64,000 nucleotides of DNA. Origin: Camarhynchus parvulus. Taxonomy: Eukaryota > Chordata > Aves > Passeriformes > Thraupidae. Both the position numbers and the translations under genes were made by a program. The notes below the pieces were generated by a model that worked only from the letters and a program-made list of their open reading frames with translations, did not search any database and was not told the origin of the DNA. The stretch covers positions 19,691,820 through 19,755,819 of the forward strand of contig NC_044582.1 in assembly GCF_901933205.1 (NCBI RefSeq), written 5' to 3'. Numbering within the stretch: the first letter of the stretch is position 1; every line of letters begins with the position of its first letter. Positions 1 to 10,961 of this stretch are shown piece by piece.

Positions 1-58
1 TGAGCGGGGCCAGGCCGGGCGGCCAGGGCGGCTCGAGCAGCGGCACGGCCAGCGCCAT
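1..58 (-). CDS. RAD18: RAD18 E3 ubiquitin-protein ligase, first coding exon (partial, N-terminus)
   Basis: Read from 58 downward, an ATG in good Kozak context opens a frame of 19 codons plus one base that begins MALAV and contains the motif WPPGLAPL. Human RAD18 has WPPGLAVM at the same place just ahead of its RING finger, and the final A of the window would start the next Met codon. RAD18 works with RAD6 (UBE2A/B) to monoubiquitinate PCNA at stalled forks and start translesion synthesis in the nucleus. In human, RAD18 lies immediately 3' of SRGAP3 on the same strand, which matches the order here. The RING, zinc finger and SAP parts lie off the left edge. The call rests on a short peptide plus synteny, so identity is likely but not beyond doubt. 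Confidence 0.8.
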   Translation of the reverse strand, partial: MALAVPLLEPPWPPGLAPL

Positions 59-114
59 CGGTGCTGCCCCACGGCCCCGCTCCGCCGCCGGCGGGCCCCC
101 GCGCGCCCCGCGCG

Positions 115-133
115 CTTCCGGCCGCGCTTCCGG
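115..133 (-). promoter_or_regulatory. Tandem ETS-family motifs in RAD18 promoter
   Basis: Two copies of CTTCCGG (115-121 and 127-133) are 12 bp apart. On the RAD18 strand they read CCGGAAG, the core bound by GABPA/ELK-type ETS factors. They sit about 57-75 bp upstream of the ATG, a typical place for ETS sites near start sites of TATA-less genes. Binding is inferred. Confidence 0.5.
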
Positions 134-137
134 CAGC

Positions 138-345
138 GCCGGGAACCGACGGGAGCTGCGGGGAACGGGGATGGGAACCACCGGGAACTGCCGGGAACGG
201 GGATGGGAACTAGGGGAAACCGGAAATGGGAGAACAGGAACCGGGAAGGGAGGAAACCGCCGGGAACCAACGGGAACTATGGGGAACGGGAATGGGAACC
301 AACAGGAACAGGAACTAGGAGGAACTCTCGGGACCGGGGGTGGGA
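138..345. repeat. Degenerate GGGAAC-type minisatellite
   Basis: Irregular tandem copies of short units built on GGGAAC with CCGGGAACT, GGGGATGGGAAC and related variants. Several GGG/GGGG runs lie close together on the plus strand. The array lies in the RAD18 promoter flank and has no convincing coding content, although open frames cross it. Confidence 0.7.
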
Positions 346-559
346 GCGGCAGTGAAACGGGACGGCTGAAGGCCGCCAAAGCGGCGGGCAGTGAGTGATG
401 AGAGCTGAGCGCGCCCCGTGGGCTCTGGGCAGGTTCGGTATTGCCGAGCTCGGGGAAATGAAGGCCCCGGGGCGTGGGATCCAACTGCAGCCGCAGGCTC
501 GGTGCAGCTGTGCCGGCAGACCCGGCACCGAGCCAGCCCGGCCGCGGGGGCTGCCCCGC

Positions 560-2535
560 TCTGTTAACGATATTCCTGATGGGTAAAGGTGCTGTAGTAG
601 AGGTTTTTACACACACACACGAAGCGTATTTAACCGTTTTCTATAATACTCTACAGGACAGCACTACCTTCCTCTGCTTACTTCATATCACAGGTGTGGT
701 TTTAGCCTTTCACTTTTTGCAGCTGCTGCTGACTCAAACGTGCTCTTACCTGAAAACTCCGTGCACCTGTGCCTGATTTTTCCTATGAGGTTTTTTTTGT
801 AGCAGTGCAATTTCTATGCTCTTGCTCCTGATCTGAGCTAGTCTGATTGTTGAATCAAGCCCAGCTCCCTCAACTGGCACTCAGTAACGCTGGTATATAT
901 ATCTGTATAAAGGGTACTCCATGACCCCCATGATGGAGGAGGTCAGAATAAACCATCACAATGCTCTCTGCTGGCCTTGGGCACTGTGACTCTCTGACTT
1001 CATATGTTTGAATGGATCTGATTACTGCATGCCCCTTGCCAAAAGTGCTAGATTTTCCACAATACTGTCATTGCCACTTAAGTGCCTGTTCTTTTCACCT
1101 TAAGGAATCCATTTCTGCTTTCTCTGTGAGCTGTGACCTAATTAATTAAACTCCTACGATTTTCTGTTCTCTTCGTTCCCTCATGCACAGGGCAGATCTT
1201 GGTTCACACATTCTGACAGGAGTTTATTGGATGGGAATGAACTCACCCAGGAATGGGCACAGAGAGTTCATGGGTTCATTTTTGCATCAACACGTTTATT
1301 TTTTGTCTAAGTGGACTGATGAAGAGCAAAGGGCAGTGAATTTACAGCCAAGCACCATCCACACAGATTGCTGCTGAATAAAACAATTTAAACTATTTCC
1401 ACAGCAATAGCACCATATAAAAGAACCCTGGAAAATCTGTGCTCTCAGCTGAATCCTGCACGCTGCAGAAGCTGGAGAGCACCCACCTGCTCAGGTGCGT
1501 GGCAGGACCATCCCTTTAGCCCGGGGTGTGTGAGCATTTGTGTGAGCATTTCCCGCTGGGGTGCAGTGCTGGGGGCTGAACCCATGGCACAGCCACGGGG
1601 AGGCTCCTTCAGCCCTGCTTGGGGGGCAGCAAACCCTCCCTGCTCAGCTGTTTCATTGGCACTCTGGGCTTCTGTGGAGCAGGAATAAACTCCTTTATCT
1701 TGCTGAACGACCAAGCTACAACTTGTTATTATACACAGAACACATCTCCTCCTTCCGAGCCCCTGAAATACTCATTTAAATTAAAATACCAGGAGGTCCC
1801 AATTGCATTTTCATACACTTGTTGCCCTGTTCTGTTAGCAGAGAAATGTATGGAAAAGCTTAGCGGGAGGTGGAGCAGCCTGACAAAAAGCAGATCTCCA
1901 AAACCTACTGATTTTCACTTGTGTTGTTGAGACAAAATATTTAAGTGGAGTTTTATATAATTCCCATCTGGTTGTGCAAAGTTAATAATGTAAAGAGCAT
2001 TTGTTCCCCTGTGGGGCTCAGGGCCTCCTGCAGAAATGTTTTTTCCTCCATGCCCTAACAAACAATCAGCTCATCCTCAGCTGCCTTTAGTACATGGATC
2101 TTGAAAATAAAACCTAACACTCCACCAAGGTCTGCTTCGTGTGTGTGTGTGTGTCACTGGGCATTCTTCATTATAGATGTACAAATGCACCACAGAAATG
2201 AGCCTCTGGACACCAGCATGTAGATTGGCTGAAAAACCAGCAGAAGAACACACTGTACTTAAAATACCAAACCCCAAAACAGGGAACATTTTGAGTTAAT
2301 TGTTTCTAAGTATTCTCGGAGATTCCTTAATATTTAAAGCAGTGGAAAGTTTCTCATCATATCATTCCCAACTAGAAAGGAGAAGAACCTGAAACCATGG
2401 GTAAAATTGTTCAGAAATATTTAACATTGACCTTGCTGTGCCCTTGTGTTAAAGTTGGCAACCATTTATTGATTTCTCCAGGGCTAAATTTAGTCTGATG
2501 TTGAGACTTTTGGAACAAAAGGTCCCACATCATCG
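560..2535. other. Intergenic DNA, no gene seen
   Basis: No exon-like conserved peptide was found on either strand. The stretch is mixed in composition, with a short CA run near 611-620, a TATATATAT/TATAAAGGG motif near 895-915 followed by AATAAA near 947, and a GT run of about 16 bases at 2139-2154. Confidence 0.5.
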
Positions 2536-2735
2536 TTGTTTAACCCCAGTCAGCGCCCAAGCCTCACACAGCCGTTCCCTCACTCCCCCACCAGTGGGAC
2601 TGGTGACAGAATCAGAAGGGCAAAAGTGAGAAAACTTGTGGGTTGAGATAAAGATAGTTTAATAGGTGAAGCAAAAGCCACACACGCGCGCAAAGTAAAG
2701 GAATTCATTCGCTATCTTCCATGGGCCCCCTGCCA
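2536..2735. mobile_element. Endogenous retrovirus LTR fragment (avian type)
   Basis: The block runs from TTTAACCCCAGTCAGC through CACTCCCCCACCAGTGGGA, AGTGAGAAAACTTGTGGGTT, GAGATAAAGATAGTTTAATAG and GGAATTCATTC. This order matches an LTR family very common in bird genomes (I remember it as TguLTR5-like). Only part of one LTR is present. No internal retroviral genes, primer binding site or second LTR are seen, so it is an old truncated or solo remnant. The family name needs a Repbase/Dfam comparison. Confidence 0.65.
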
Positions 2736-3024
2736 TTCCCTTGGCAGCCTCGTGTGCAGCCAGAGATGCTGAGAGCCTCCCTCGCAGCCCTCCAGGCCTC
2801 AGGAAACACTAACCACCTTTCACTGGTCAAAATGTTCCCAGCCCTCGTGCTGAAGCAATTTATCACCCCAGCAGGGGTTGTGCCGGCAGGTCCCTCAAAC
2901 ACAGCCTTTGCTGCTTTGGTGTGCCACAGCTCCACAAGTATCTGGTCATTTCACACAGAAATTACTTGAAAGCACAAATGAAATCCTTCTGTCTTTTTTT
3001 GTTTTTCAGTCTACTGCAATGATT

Positions 3025-3069
3025 TTAGGCCAACATAAGCCAGCCAAAAGCAGACTTATGTTGGCCTAA
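3025..3069. repeat. Perfect 15-bp inverted repeat (hairpin)
   Basis: TTAGGCCAACATAAG at 3025-3039 is exactly complementary to CTTATGTTGGCCTAA at 3055-3069, with a 15-base loop between. The stem has no mismatch. It lies in intergenic DNA with no adjoining gene. It could be a remnant of a small hairpin element or a chance structure. Confidence 0.8.
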
Positions 3070-6000
3070 GCTTACTGTTTTACAGAGCAGCGTGGAAACT
3101 TCCATGAAAATGCTGTGAGAGTTAGCAGCCAAAGGAGCCAGAAATAATATTTAAACTTTCTCCTGGAGTGCTTTAAGATGGACACAATGAATAAAATTAC
3201 TCTGGGCATTTCATAGTAAACCAATGCTGATTGAGTTGGGCTGACCTGAGGGAGGATGAAATGACAGTGGCTGCTGGACAGGCACCTGGGGAGAGGAGGC
3301 AGCAGGTGAACAGCACAGCCCTGACCTGGGACAGGGACACGGAGCCAGGGAATGAGCCAGTGGTGAGCTGCCCTTTGCTGGTTTGGGTCTTCTGCCAACA
3401 GCAACAAGCAACGCTTGTTGACATTTCAGAGACATTGTTTTGCACATGCAGATAGCTCCCATTTGGACACTGATGCTGATCCAGTAAATGTTAGAAAAAT
3501 CATGAGTAATCTCACTAGCTGCAAACTGCTCCAGTATAAAACTCCCACACTGATACTCCATGCACATTTAGACACAGTGATAGGTCTGTAATACCTTCCA
3601 TTCTCTTTGACTGTCTCCCAACAGCATATTCTATTGCCAGCTCTGTGCCTTAGAGTCACTCTTTGGCCATTTGGTTCTTAGCTTGGGTGCAATTCCCTTC
3701 CCCATCATTCTAAATAAACCAAAGGAAAAAAAAAAAGGAATAAAAGAAAAAAAACTGACTTAAATTAGTTCAGCTGCTTGCAGAAACATGAGGATGCTGA
3801 GCATTTTGAGAACGAGCACCAGCAAGAGCCCAGAAACAACATGCCAGCCCCAGGAAAGCTAAGGCCCTTCCTTCTCAAGGGGAGATGACTTGACTTTCCA
3901 GTGCCTAGTTTCTCTCAGTGGTTCCCTGTGCAGTTAATCCGTGTGTAACTGTAGTGCTCTGTATCCCACCTGAGACCTGCAATGGAGGTCACAGGCAGGG
4001 GCTGACAAATAGGAAACAACAAGTTGCATTCCCATGCAGACAAAAGTGGGTAAATCAGGTGAAATCCAAAGGCAAGAGAGTCAACACATTAATAGAAGTG
4101 TTTCTCAGTTGACATTCCAGCTCTCCTGCACAGATTTAGCCTTTTTCAGCTAGGAAAGGGACTTGGGACTAGGAAAAGGACTTGGGAGCAGTTTGGCTAC
4201 AAATTGCTGCCAGTCCCTTGTGCCATATGTCTGCTGACTTGCCACCAAAATGCCCATTGCTGGGACTTCTTTCCTTTGCTAAAAACTGTTAGGCTTGTTG
4301 TGCTGCTGTCTTTATCACTTCATAGCTGCCTTCCCCTGTTCCTAAGCATGAAGCAGTTCTCAGCCTTTGCAATGCAAGGGTAGCAGACCTCCCTCCTCTC
4401 CACCTCTCTGCCAGGGTAAGACATTCCCCAACCATGCCCCTGCTCCTGTGAAGGTTCATTTATCCTCCCTGTGAATTACCGGGAAGTGCAAGAGAGGCCC
4501 AAGAGCTCCTCACAGGGCTCTGGCCCCCTCAGCACTTCCCAACTCTGATTTAATTAAGAACACAGCTCTCACCAACAAGGCTGCCATGCTTTGCCATGGA
4601 TTATGCGTTTGTGCCCAGAGGTGCCCGAGGGCAGGGATCCCTCCCCCCAGCCCTGTCCTGCACATTAGCACACTCCAGCACGCCCAGCACTCTCACCAAG
4701 AGGCTGAGGAGTCCCAGGAGCCACTGCAGATGCATTTCCCTGGATCGTGGGGCCTCAGCAGAGTCTGGCTGCTCCTCGTGCTGCTGTGTGCCGCCTCCAG
4801 CTCAGCCCACTCTGCATTTCACTGGTGAACTGCTGCTCATCAAATCAGCAAGGGTAAAACACTCAGACAAGAGAGCTATGAAGAGGCAATTTCAGCTTCT
4901 GCTGAGCTTAGCCTGTTTATGCCTGGATTTATGTGCCAGAATGAGACTAAACAGAGGGAGGAGGAACCATTTGTCACCACAACATGCAGAAAAAGCAGCT
5001 CCATGGCGCAGCAGCCTGCTCTAATAATGCACAAACTGCTGCTGATGATCTGGGGTGAGATGTTAGCTGGGATTGAGGCCAGTGGTGAAAAACAAAACCT
5101 CTCGAGTGCTGGCAGCTGAAACACCAGGTAATTACTTAATTGACTCCATGATCTCCACCTTGGAGCAGCAGCCTGCAGCACTCAGGCTAAAAGCAGAAGC
5201 CCATTAGTAATTCTGGCAGCAGTTAATGTCCCAGACCATGGAAAGCAGAACCCAGAGCATGGCTGGTGCAGTGTTTGACACCTGCATCCATCCATCTGCC
5301 AGGAGCACTCACCTCTGCTGGACCCAGCAGCTCCTCCTGCTCTGACCAGAAACACAGACCCAGAGTGGCCAGGACTGAGATCTAGGCAGGGAAATGACAC
5401 CAAAATTCAGGACATATCAATAGAAACTCAGCACAGAAGTGAATTAGCCCCGTTCTCTGCTGGGTGGTACTGGGCAGACTGGCAGCCACAGGAGTCCCAC
5501 TGGGATGTGGGGAGGTGGGAGCCTTGGGACGGGCAGGGGGCACCAGATCCACACAAGGTCTAAACTGGAATCAAGAGGCAAACAGGTGAGCAGAGTTATA
5601 AAGATGCTGCAGAGTACCACTGCCACAATGGGGGAGCTCTGTGGGAATAAAGCCACATTTGGGGGCCACTTTGGCTGTTGGGGCTGTAAAACATTTCCTT
5701 GCATTCCCCTCAGACAGGCCAGCCCTCAGCAGCACCCTCACACCCAAAGGGACGCAGCCCCTGGCTCTGTCTCTTGCTGCCACCAGCCCTGTCCTGGGGA
5801 AGGCTCCAGCAGCCCAGTGCCAGCAGCCCTGCTCTGCGGGCACAGCGGTGCCACCACAGCTGCCACACTGGGCACACCCACAGGCAGCACCCAGCTCATT
5901 CAGCTGGCAGCACTGTACATCAAGAACCTCACTTGAACACAGGGAACTGTCCACTCAAGCTGACTTTGGCAGGAATAAATCCACCCTGGCACCAGCTGGG

Positions 6001-9000
6001 CTGGGGACAGTGTGTTTGGCCCTTGCTGTCAGCTCATGGCAGCAGGGCCAGGAGCAGCTGGATCCAAAGCCACGAGCAAGCAGCAAAAGGGAAGGGGTGG
6101 CTGCACACAAGGCTTGTCCCCAAAAGCCCTGTGAACAATGTATAACTTCTTACAGGAAACAATCATTTATATCATTCCCATGGACTTCAGTTGCCACACC
6201 AGGGAGCAGGGAAGGCATTAGTCATGCACTAGCAGATGTTTGGACTTACGTAAGGCTAAATTTTTTCTTTCTTTCTTTTAAGAAAAAGGCTGCATCTCAC
6301 CCTAGAGCCTTCTTGAGAGCCTCCTGACCCTCAGCCACTGCCTCACAAGCTCAGCACTGCCCTGCTCCATGGTACAGCTCTGCCAGCCTCAGCACTTGCC
6401 CAGTCATTGTTAAATATATTATTTTTATAAAAGCTGTCTTGAAGGGGGTGAGAAAAAATGGATGCAGCAAGAGTTTAGAGACAGAAATCCAACACAAGTT
6501 TCACCGGTGTCCAGCAGCAGCAGGTGGGGGGTAATGCAGCCAAGGGCAGTTATTTCTTGTCAGCCAAGACCCATCCAGGAGGGAATGAGCTCGTTAGCTT
6601 TGAGCAGGATAGCAGGGTTTGGGCTGGTGACCAGCACTGCTCACAGCCCTTTCCTGCAGGAGTCACAGGAGCACAGGGCTCTGGCCAGGCTGCAGAAGCC
6701 CACCCAGCCCCATCCTCACTGCACCAGCTCCCTGGGACAGCAGCCAAAGGAGCTGCACTCACTCCCAGCCAAGCTCTTGCTCATCACAACCTCCCCGTGC
6801 CCCAGGCAGCTGCAAATCCTAATTAAGAAATTTATCTTCGTTAGATAGAGCCGGACACGTGTGCACGTCCAGAGATGAGTCTCATGCTGATGGGGCTCGG
6901 GTGGAATTAGGAGCTGTCAGAGGGTGCCTGGCCTTTGGATGCTGTCAGGAGGCTGTTATTAGATTTAAAGGCCTGGGACAAGCTTTGCTCCAGAGCTGAA
7001 GCTTCATTTCCAACACACAAACCGCCACAGATTTTGCAGCATCAAGGACTCCAAGCCCAAGTCTCTGGAAGATTCCTGGGGAGGACAGAGGCATCTCTGT
7101 TGAACAGAGCAAGGCTGGTTTACCTGCAATGCTTGTGCTGATCTGATGCACGAGATATTAAAATCCAGCAAATTACACTTTTATCTCATGAGACGCTTAA
7201 ACCAAGATGTTTCAACAGCTGCTGCCTCCCACCCCACAAGCAAGGGAAGTGATCCCAAAGGGCAGCAGGAATGTGGTGCTGTTTTCCAGCTGAGCTGGAT
7301 CATAAAAAGGTTTCCAACTGCTCCACAGCATTTACAGAAGATGGATAATGCTGCAGTCTCTCAGGCCTGCTAAAGTCAGGTTTCCAGTGTTTCTACAGTG
7401 AGGCTGTAGGTGTATATGAAGGGGAAATAAAGTTATCCAAAGTTGTGTAAATAGTGCTATTTTCATTGTGTGCCTGCAGCCAGCCGAGGCATGGGGTACA
7501 GCACAGCCTCCCCAGGGCTCACTCGGCCCTGCCTGCTGCAGGTCCTGCTGCAGCCTGAGCTGGGCAGGGGCTGCGCACAGCTGGGGGCACCAGGAACACT
7601 CCAGACACCCACCACATCAGCACTTTGAATTACCAGGGGAAGGGCTCCACTGCAGGGACATGGGGACATTGGCTTGTGCTGGAGCAGGGAGCCAAACATT
7701 CAGAGAAAAATGCTCAAATTGAAACCAAGCTCAGAATGCACCAAACCACAGCAGCACTGGCTGGTGCAGCACTGTCCCTCCCACGGCTGATGAGCCATCA
7801 CTGGGCAGGGCCAGGGGAGCTGACAGCTGAAAAACACTTGGCCAGTTTCAAGAATCAGTCTCGTCTGGCAAGTGTTTTCTCCTCTGCACAGGAAATCAGA
7901 CATATGCTGCAGGGAATGCCTCCAAACCCACACACAACACAGGAAAATCTCTGCCACGTGCCTGGGGCTGGGGTCACTCCTGCCCTGGGAGGCTGAGCTG
8001 CTGGCCAGCCCCAGACCCGAGGGTGCCACGGGCAGAGGGGATCAGGCAGGAAAAAGGGCCCCAAATGGCCCAGCAGGGCATGGTCCAGGCACAAGCAATG
8101 AGGGTGCCATAAATCTACAGCCTCAGCAATTCGTATCCACCCTCCAAAAGCCAGTGTAACAGAGCATCTCTCAAACGTTCACAAGAGCAGGGAACTCCAG
8201 GCAAGTCAGAGCTGCTGCCCAAAGGGATCTGCAGCCACATCTGAGCTGAAACAGCAGCAGGGGCTGCAGAATCCCTCTGAGCTGGGGCGCTGGGCTGAGC
8301 ACTACCCTCAGGTGGCCCCAGGCATCCCGCATGGCCCTGGCTCCCACTGGGAAGGAATGGCCCTCTCTGCAGCCTGGGCTCCATGCTGGCTCCCATGGCT
8401 GTGCACAGATGGCACTGCCGGGGCAGTCAGACTCAGAGGCCACAGGAGGGACAGGGCAGCCATGCACAGCCCCTGCCATGAGCTCACAGCAGGCTCTGGG
8501 CGCCCACAGCACACAGCTCTGTTTTAGTTTTAAACATCAATGGAAAATCTTTACCTCATTCACTAAAAGCATTTTAATGTCTTTGCACATGAAAAAAATT
8601 ACTAAAATGTATTAGCGATTTGGATTTGATTCAGTCAGCAGGACTGAGAGCACTTTTTTCACTTTGAGTCCAGGTTCAGAGCACTAATCGCTAAGTTCTG
8701 CATCATTTCCTTTACATTTCATTTCTATGTCATTTTTTCATTCATTAGCTATGAGCATGAGTGGTGCCAGAGTGCCCTTGGGTGCCCCGTGGGGCACTCA
8801 GAGTGAGATCCATCCATACTGAGCTGCTGGACCAATCCAAGCTAAAGGCAAGTCACCCCCAGGCCATTCCTTGGCAGTCAGGTACCCCAGAGATGACTGG
8901 AGCAGGCTGAGAGCTCCTTCCATCACCTTGGAGGGTTCCGGTGCTCACTGAGGAGCTGCTGAGGCAGACCCAAGGCACTGCCACCTCCAGCCCTGCCCTG

Positions 9001-9520
9001 CCCCAGCCCCTGGGCAGCATTCCCAACAGGGGCTCTGCTGTAGCTCCTCACCTGCAGAGAGCAGGGCTGGCTGGGGCAGCATCGCCACCCGGCCCTCTCT
9101 GTCTGCATTCCACAGTTTTTCATTGGAGCAATTCCCTGCCCTGATCCCCTGGAGCGGGATGGGAGGAGCCGGTCCCTGCTCAGTCTGGGGTCCGTGCCAG
9201 CAGCCTGGCTCTGCCTTGTGCGCCATGCCAGCAGCATCCCGCGGAGCCACAGGCTCCCAGTGCCCACATACCCAGCTAAAAGGAATTCCTGCCTTCAGCA
9301 GGAAACCAGCACACGCGGCATAGCGCGGCAGTGTGGAAAGGTTATTCAAATGCAAATGCTGCATTCGCGCCACAGAAATTAATAAACACATTCAACTTGT
9401 TGTTCACACTTGGAGTTAATGATTATTACGCCTTACCTGGGTAACTGGACCCTCTGGAGAGAATCAGGTATTAATTTCAGTTCAATCAGCCAGTGGCAGC
9501 CCATGCAGCACTTTTGCCCG
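3070..9520. other. Intergenic DNA between RAD18 and SRGAP3, no gene seen
   Basis: Six and a half kilobases without recognisable exons. An A-rich stretch lies at about 3720-3755. An octamer motif ATGCAAAT occurs at 9350-9357 beside an AT-rich segment (9340-9440) unlike its GC-rich surroundings. Open frames here show no family resemblance and no codon-like bias. A non-coding RNA cannot be excluded. Confidence 0.45.
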
Positions 9521-9585
9521 GAGGAAAAGGGAAAAGGGAAAAGGAAAAGGGAAAAGGGAAAAGGGAAAAGGGAAAAGGGAAAAGG
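9521..9585 (+). repeat. GGGAAAA microsatellite, G-quadruplex-prone
   Basis: A pure purine tract of 7-bp GGGAAAA units on the plus strand, with one shorter GGAAAA unit. Five successive GGG runs separated by AAAA (about 9548-9583) satisfy the usual G3-N(1-7) rule for G-quadruplex formation. The tract lies at the edge of a CpG-rich patch. Confidence 0.85.
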
Positions 9586-9635
9586 TCCGGTCCCCTCTCC
9601 CCGTGCGGGTCGCTCGGCCCGGCCGGGCGCGGGGC

Positions 9636-9656
9636 GCTGCTGCCCTCTGCTGGCAG
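9636..9656. promoter_or_regulatory. CTCF-like motif
   Basis: GCTGCTGCCCTCTGCTGGCA resembles the reverse form of the CTCF core (CCCTCTGCTGG within a G/C frame). It lies in the CpG-rich patch between two transcription units. Occupancy is inferred only. Confidence 0.4.
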
Positions 9657-9700
9657 CGGGCGGACACTGCGGGCACACCGCGGGACCAGCGGGGCACCGA

Positions 9701-9750
9701 GCACACCTGGCACACACCTGGCACACACCTGGCACACACCTGGCACACAC
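9701..9750. repeat. 11-bp CTGGCACACAC tandem repeat
   Basis: Four to five consecutive copies of CTGGCACACAC on the plus strand, nearly perfect, inside the CpG-rich patch. Confidence 0.85.
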
Positions 9751-10499
9751 CCCGCAGAGGCATCACAAGTGTCGCACACAGCTGGCACCCTCCAGGGCCT
9801 GGCCAAACCCCACTCCTCCACACGCACCCGCTGCCCAGGGACCTGCCGGAGCCACCCCGGGCTCTCCCCCGGGCGGTGCCCAGGATGCTCCTGCGGTGGG
9901 TACCGGGCCGTGTCAGAACCGCTGCCAGCTGCTCTCGGTGCCGAGGAGAGCGTGGTGACCAGGACGGGCGCGGCAGCCCGGAGCCCACCCTGCACTCACC
10001 TCCCCTGAGGCTGAGCCCATTAACCGTATTTAAGGAGGGGTAATTAAGGACAGGGTGGTGCAGGTCGAGCCCCACCTGCAGCTTGCCCAGCCCTCCCCCT
10101 GCCCGTGGCCCCCGCAGACCCCGGCTCGAGCATCGCCAGCTGTGTCTGCAGCTGCCCCGCCTCGAGGATGGGTGATGGATGGAATCGGGGAGGTCTCCGT
10201 CTCTCCATGCCGCCAAGATGGGAGGGAAGTGAAGCCACAACCCAGCAGCAAAGAAAAAAAAACAATGGGAAGAGACATAATGCAGCCTGAAGAGTCCAGC
10301 ACAGTTCCTCACAGCCTGAGTGCAAAGGGCTCTGGGGCTGTTTGTTTAGAATGTTTCTTATCCCCTCAGCACCCATAAACAGCACCCAGAGCCTGGCTGC
10401 AGGGGCAGGAGACAGTGTCTGTACTGCCCAGGGCAGGGCAGGATGCTGTGGGGCAGAGGAAGGTGTGGGGAGGAGGCACAGGCAAGAGGCAGCGAATCT

Positions 10500-10545
10500 T
10501 CTGAAACCACAGACAACGTTTTTGAGAAAAGTTAAGCAGTTTATT
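10500..10545 (-). terminator. SRGAP3: SRGAP3 probable polyadenylation site
   Basis: TTTATT at 10540-10545 reads AATAAA on the minus strand. About 15-25 bases further on is an A-rich cleavage-like stretch (TCTCAAAAA), followed by GT-rich TTGTCTGTGGTTT, the usual downstream element. This is the best 3' end signal found beyond the stop codon. Confidence 0.55.
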
Positions 10546-10961
10546 CAACAGGATGAGTCCACACCCAACCAGTGGCTTCATCTACATGGCATCACCAGCA
10601 CACACGAGGACCCACTCAGACACTCTAGCTGACGGCATCTCACCATACGTTACAGAGACAACACCAGAGGAGGAAGAGGAGGAGGAGGATGGCCGGTACA
10701 GCGGGCAGCAGCCGGCGTTCCCCATGGCCTCCCAGCACAACCAGCCCCGTCCCCACAGATCTCACAGCCCAGCCACGCAAAGCAAATCAGACTCGGGACA
10801 TCTACTGCCGCCCCGCGAGAACCACAACACTGCTAGTTAAATAACACACCTGGGACACAAAAACCACCTACCAGGGACTTCAGCCCAAGGAACAAAGTGC
10901 AGTCATGGCCACCCCGGGCCTGCGCTCAGGCGTGAGGGTCTGTCCAGGGCACGGTGGGGTG

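Larger units (their letters stand above)
59..560 (-). promoter_or_regulatory. RAD18: RAD18 CpG-rich promoter and 5' flank
   Basis: The sequence upstream of the RAD18 ATG is very GC- and CpG-rich for about 90 bp, then passes into a GGGAAC-type repeat, and is CpG-rich again near 400-560. No TATA box is seen close to the start, as expected for a housekeeping repair gene. The transcription start cannot be fixed from sequence alone. Confidence 0.65.
9587..10160. promoter_or_regulatory. CpG-rich patch between RAD18 and SRGAP3
   Basis: The segment is dense in CpG (clusters near 9590-9690, 9830-9990 and 10100-10150) and sharply bounded by the purine tract on the left and ordinary DNA on the right. 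It is about 9 kb from the RAD18 start and just beyond the probable SRGAP3 polyadenylation site, so it belongs to neither promoter. A strong minus-strand splice-donor motif, GAG|GTGAGT, ends at 10000. It may be an orphan CpG island or the promoter of an unannotated transcript. Confidence 0.4.
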
